Origin: Bacteroidaceae bacterium
Lineage (GTDB): Bacteria; Bacteroidota; Bacteroidia; Bacteroidales; Bacteroidaceae
Reading direction: 5' to 3'
Length of the DNA stretch: 64,000 bases
Assembly (NCBI GenBank): GCA_017622815.1
Contig: JAGAQH010000036.1
Location: 42,595 to 106,594, forward strand
Part shown: positions 61,195 to 64,000 of the stretch, in pieces
Layout of the letters: the number at the start of each line of letters is the position of its first letter
Position numbering within the stretch: position 1 is the first letter of the stretch
Translations under genes and position numbers: made by a program
The notes under the pieces: generated by a model
Database searches by the model: none
Seen by the model: only the letters and a program-made list of their open reading frames with translations
What the model was told of the DNA's origin: nothing

Positions 61195-63909
61195 ATGTTT
61201 AAAAAAACACTGATTGTAGCATTACTCTTTTTGCATTGCGTAACAGCAATTTCTCACGATTTTGAAGTGGATGGCATTTATTATAAATATACCACTGACG
61301 GAGTTTATGTTACCTATGCAGGAGATAGTTTTTCCGCAGTATCCGATGAGTATAGCGGTGATATTATAATACCATCAACAGTAACATATTATGGAAATGA
61401 GCGCAAGGTCGTTTCTATAGGCGCAAACGCATTTCGTGACTGTAAGGGTATTACATCTATTATAATAGGTGATAACGTTACGGAAATTTTCAGCGACGCT
61501 TTCAAAGGATGTGACAATTTACAAAGAGTATCAATAGGAAAAAGTCTCTATAGTACACATGACGCATTTTATTACTGCAATGCTATTACGACAGTTCATT
61601 ATAACTGTGTGTATGTTTCTAATTGTGCCATTAACAATTCTTCGGTAATGGAGATTACGTTGGGAGAAAATGTTAAAGGAGTCTCTGATTTTGTTGGAAC
61701 CGGATGGTATAAAAAGCAGCCAGAAGGTTTGCTCTATCTGGACAATTGGTTAGTTGGATACAAGGGAGAAGAACCTGTAGGAGATATTACCATTGCAGAA
61801 GGAACCACGCATATAAATGAGTACGCTTTAAGCTACTGCAATTCCATAACTTCAGTTACAATCCCCCAATCTGTTATATACATAGGTGACTTCTTTTTGA
61901 GAAACTGCGAATCAATTACAGGACTAAAGATTGATGACGACAATACTACATTTGATAGTCGCGAAAATTGCAATGCAATTATAGAGACAAATACTAATAC
62001 GATTATTAAGGCATGTAATAACACCAATATCCCCACTACCATAGAATCGTTAGGATTATGCTCTTTTGAAGGATTAGATTTTGTTGAAATTGATATACCA
62101 GACAATGTGGTATATATTCAGGAAGGTGCATTTCAATATTGCGAAAAGCTAAAACGGATAACTATTGGAAATGGCGTAACTTCTATTGAGGACAATGCTT
62201 TTAGTGGATGTAGCGCTCTGGAGGAATTATATTTAGGGAATAATGTGCAAATTATTGGTGAAGGTGCGTTCCGAAATTGCAGTAGTCTTACTGATGTACA
62301 ACTCCCGAATAGTATAATTCGTATAAAGAAGGATGCGTTCAGTGGAACAAAATGGCATAAAAACCAACAAGAATATCCTTATATTCTGGATGGTTGGATA
62401 TTATATGATGTTGGTGCGCCATATTTGAAAGAAGGCATAAGAGGAATTGCCGACAGAGTATATAGTGGACACGATACAGATTACATAGGAACCCTTAGAA
62501 TTCCTAACACAGTTGTTGGAATCGGTGAGTATGCATTTTCTTCGTGTCGAGGGTTGTATGGAGTAGTGATTCCTAATAGCGTCAGATACATAGGCGTAGG
62601 AGCATTCTATTATACAAATATTTCTAATGTTTCAATACCACAAGGAATAGAATGTATTTCAAGCTCGACTTTTTATAATTGTAGAAATTTAAGTAAGGTC
62701 GTTATACCGAGTAGTGTTATAGAGATAGAAAGAGATGCATTTGGGATGTCTGACAATATTGAAGAAATATACGTCCTAACTACAAGGCCTCCCAAAATAG
62801 AAAACTCTTTCGATGGCGGGATATATAACAATGCAGCAATATTTGTACCCAAAGGCGCAAAAGATGCATATTTACAAGACTCCGAATGGAATAAGTTTGT
62901 AAATATAGAAGAAATAGAAACTGAATATGAAATAACATATGTAATAGATGATGAGATAATATCATCTAGTGTTCTAACAATAGGTTCAATTATAGAGCCA
63001 GTAAAAGATGTACCTATTAAGGAGGGATTTAGTTTTAGGTGGGAAAACCTACCAGAAACTATGCCGGCAAAGGATATAACCGTTTACGGTTTATATACAC
63101 CAAAAACATACTATATAAGATATGAAATAGATAATCAATTGTATCGAAATGTTGGGGTAGAATATGGTGATAGTATCAGATTGATTGATACCCCAGTAAA
63201 AGAAGGGCATACCTTTAGTGGGTGGAGTGATGTTCCCGTGACCATGCCAGCAAATGATGTTATAGTGAAAGGTTCGTTCTACGTTAATACATACGCCATT
63301 ACCTATATTGTTGATGGGGAAATATATAAGACAGATAGTATTACATACGGAGCCAATTTAATAGCAGTTGAGGAACCAGTAAAGGAAGGGCATACTTTCA
63401 GTGGTTGGAGTGAGATTCCAGAAACCATGCCAGCAAATGATGTAATTATTAAAGGAACATTCTCTGTCAATAAGTATCTTGTCACTTTCAAGATCGGTGA
63501 TGAGATTATTGTATCTGACTCTTTAGAGTATGGTTCTAGTATCGTTGTTCCTGAAGCTCCAGAGCGTGAAGGATATACCTTCAATGGATGGGGTGAAGTA
63601 GCTGAAACGGTTCCTGCTAATGATTTAATATATGAGGGAGAGTATACTGCTAACACATATAACGTTTACTACTATGTGGGCGATAAATTGGTGCATACAG
63701 ATGTGGTAGCATATGGTGAGAGTATCCCAGAATATATCTATGAGGACACAGGTGAAGGGGAATCTTTTCTTGGTTGGATAGGTGATACTTATGAGACGAT
63801 GCCTGCTCACGATGTGATTTATGTAGCAAACATTGAAACAGGAATTGAGCATTTGACAATAACCTTAATTCCGCAACACTATAGTTTAACATTATTTATA
63901 AGTGCCTGA
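61195..63909 (+). CDS. BspA-like leucine-rich repeat surface protein with InlB-type B repeats
   Basis: A 904-residue exported protein. Signal peptide about 1-19. LRR_5 (BspA-like) repeats run to about residue 575 with phrases such as IGDNVTEIFSDAFKGCDNL and FSGCSALEELYLGNNV. Four to five InlB B-repeat-like modules follow (about 580-880, with EGHTFSGWSDVPVTMPANDVIVKGSF-type units). Such proteins mediate adhesion. Base composition is much more AT-rich than the rest of the window, which suggests transfer. The end NIETGIEHLTITLIPQ lacks the usual C-terminal sorting-like tail (YDLNGR...), so the gene seems truncated after the last module. Confidence 0.92.
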   Translation: MFKKTLIVALLFLHCVTAISHDFEVDGIYYKYTTDGVYVTYAGDSFSAVSDEYSGDIIIPSTVTYYGNERKVVSIGANAFRDCKGITSIIIGDNVTEIFSDAFKGCDNLQRVSIGKSLYSTHDAFYYCNAITTVHYNCVYVSNCAINNSSVMEITLGENVKGVSDFVGTGWYKKQPEGLLYLDNWLVGYKGEEPVGDITIAEGTTHINEYALSYCNSITSVTIPQSVIYIGDFFLRNCESITGLKIDDDNTTFDSRENCNAIIETNTNTIIKACNNTNIPTTIESLGLCSFEGLDFVEIDIPDNVVYIQEGAFQYCEKLKRITIGNGVTSIEDNAFSGCSALEELYLGNNVQIIGEGAFRNCSSLTDVQLPNSIIRIKKDAFSGTKWHKNQQEYPYILDGWILYDVGAPYLKEGIRGIADRVYSGHDTDYIGTLRIPNTVVGIGEYAFSSCRGLYGVVIPNSVRYIGVGAFYYTNISNVSIPQGIECISSSTFYNCRNLSKVVIPSSVIEIERDAFGMSDNIEEIYVLTTRPPKIENSFDGGIYNNAAIFVPKGAKDAYLQDSEWNKFVNIEEIETEYEITYVIDDEIISSSVLTIGSIIEPVKDVPIKEGFSFRWENLPETMPAKDITVYGLYTPKTYYIRYEIDNQLYRNVGVEYGDSIRLIDTPVKEGHTFSGWSDVPVTMPANDVIVKGSFYVNTYAITYIVDGEIYKTDSITYGANLIAVEEPVKEGHTFSGWSEIPETMPANDVIIKGTFSVNKYLVTFKIGDEIIVSDSLEYGSSIVVPEAPEREGYTFNGWGEVAETVPANDLIYEGEYTANTYNVYYYVGDKLVHTDVVAYGESIPEYIYEDTGEGESFLGWIGDTYETMPAHDVIYVANIETGIEHLTITLIPQHYSLTLFISA

Positions 63910-64000
63910 GCAACAAAAAGTTGCCCAGGATTTTGCCATGTCAGAATTTTCACTTACCTTAGTGTTGCGAAAAGAAGACAAGCAAAACTCTAATATGACA
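63910..64000 (+). other. Window-end sequence after the BspA-like gene
   Basis: A small GCAAC/GTTGC hairpin (63910-63924), the possible promoter at 63932, and an ATG at 63995 that may begin the next gene, of which only two codons are visible. Nothing more can be said. Confidence 0.3.
63932..63962 (+). promoter_or_regulatory. Possible promoter near the window end
   Basis: TTTG (63932-63935), a 19-bp spacer, and TACCTTAG (63955-63962, one mismatch to TAnnTTTG). It would drive transcription out of the window. Confidence 0.4.

Noticed and set aside
61833-62105. Minus-strand ORF inside the BspA-like gene
   Set aside because: Shadow of the leucine-rich repeats, with no start context or promoter.

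Overview
The window looks like chromosomal DNA from a member of the Bacteroidales, most probably Prevotellaceae. The grounds are the Bacteroidetes-type promoter (TTTG, 19-20 bp spacer, TAnnTTTG) in front of many genes, weak or absent Shine-Dalgarno sequences, and the gene content: trimeric fumarate reductase, S46 dipeptidyl-peptidase, a BspA-like leucine-rich repeat surface protein, a TPR/TM/HTH regulator, and a GH89 enzyme with a Prevotella-like C-terminal tail. Genus is inference. Most of the window is a balanced-GC housekeeping backbone. The last 4 kb is clearly AT-rich.

Layout. 1-915: partial mnmG (minus). 1145-4685: succinate dehydrogenase/fumarate reductase operon. 4839-9564: small plus-strand genes (uracil-DNA glycosylase family, ProXp-type deacylase, HAD, hotdog thioesterase, GxxExxY protein, ABM monooxygenase, hemolysin III). 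The GxxExxY gene sits between two copies of a 300-bp palindromic element. 10065-18381: minus-strand Na/Pi transporter, sugar kinase, GH2 beta-galactosidase and a membrane HTH regulator. 18649-24313: topA-aroK-speA-argB operon (minus). 24488-26730: NfeD-like protein and flotillin. 26980-27061: tRNA-Leu(CAA). 27264-31683: SpoU methyltransferase, CPBP protease, GNAT and DEAD-box helicase. 31717-39356: minus-strand LOG protein, small conserved peptide, giant GH89, ferredoxin-nitroreductase and a hypothetical. 39736-43810: S46 peptidase, D-2-hydroxyacid dehydrogenase, YjjG-type HAD. 43846-47577: trpB2, dprA, DUF2851 (minus). 47839-50922: dapB, lepB, patatin. 50977-56661: ybeY, S41 protease, coaD, topoisomerase IV B, GNAT-like (one minus operon). 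56822-58713: WbqC and RluA family. 58691-59905: M16 peptidase. 59906-61194: long non-coding region. 61195-63909: BspA-like surface protein.

The most unusual content is in the repeats. Intergenic gaps repeatedly carry short exact-period arrays: 9-bp units abutting gene starts, 8-bp units around an AT-rich core, and 22-23-bp dyad units in three or four copies at six loci. REP-like nested palindromes and a REPIN-like element are also dispersed here. Several repeats have entered coding sequence without breaking it: a 120-bp (40-codon) REPIN-like insertion in the RluA-family gene, a heptamer array plus a palindrome forming a linker in the DEAD-box helicase, a similar tail on the CPBP protease, and a 23-bp array forming the YbeY C-terminus. 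Promoter-bearing units of 77-85 bp are tandemly repeated upstream of the S46 peptidase and dapB.

All calls come from reading the sequence and recognising family motifs. No database search was possible.
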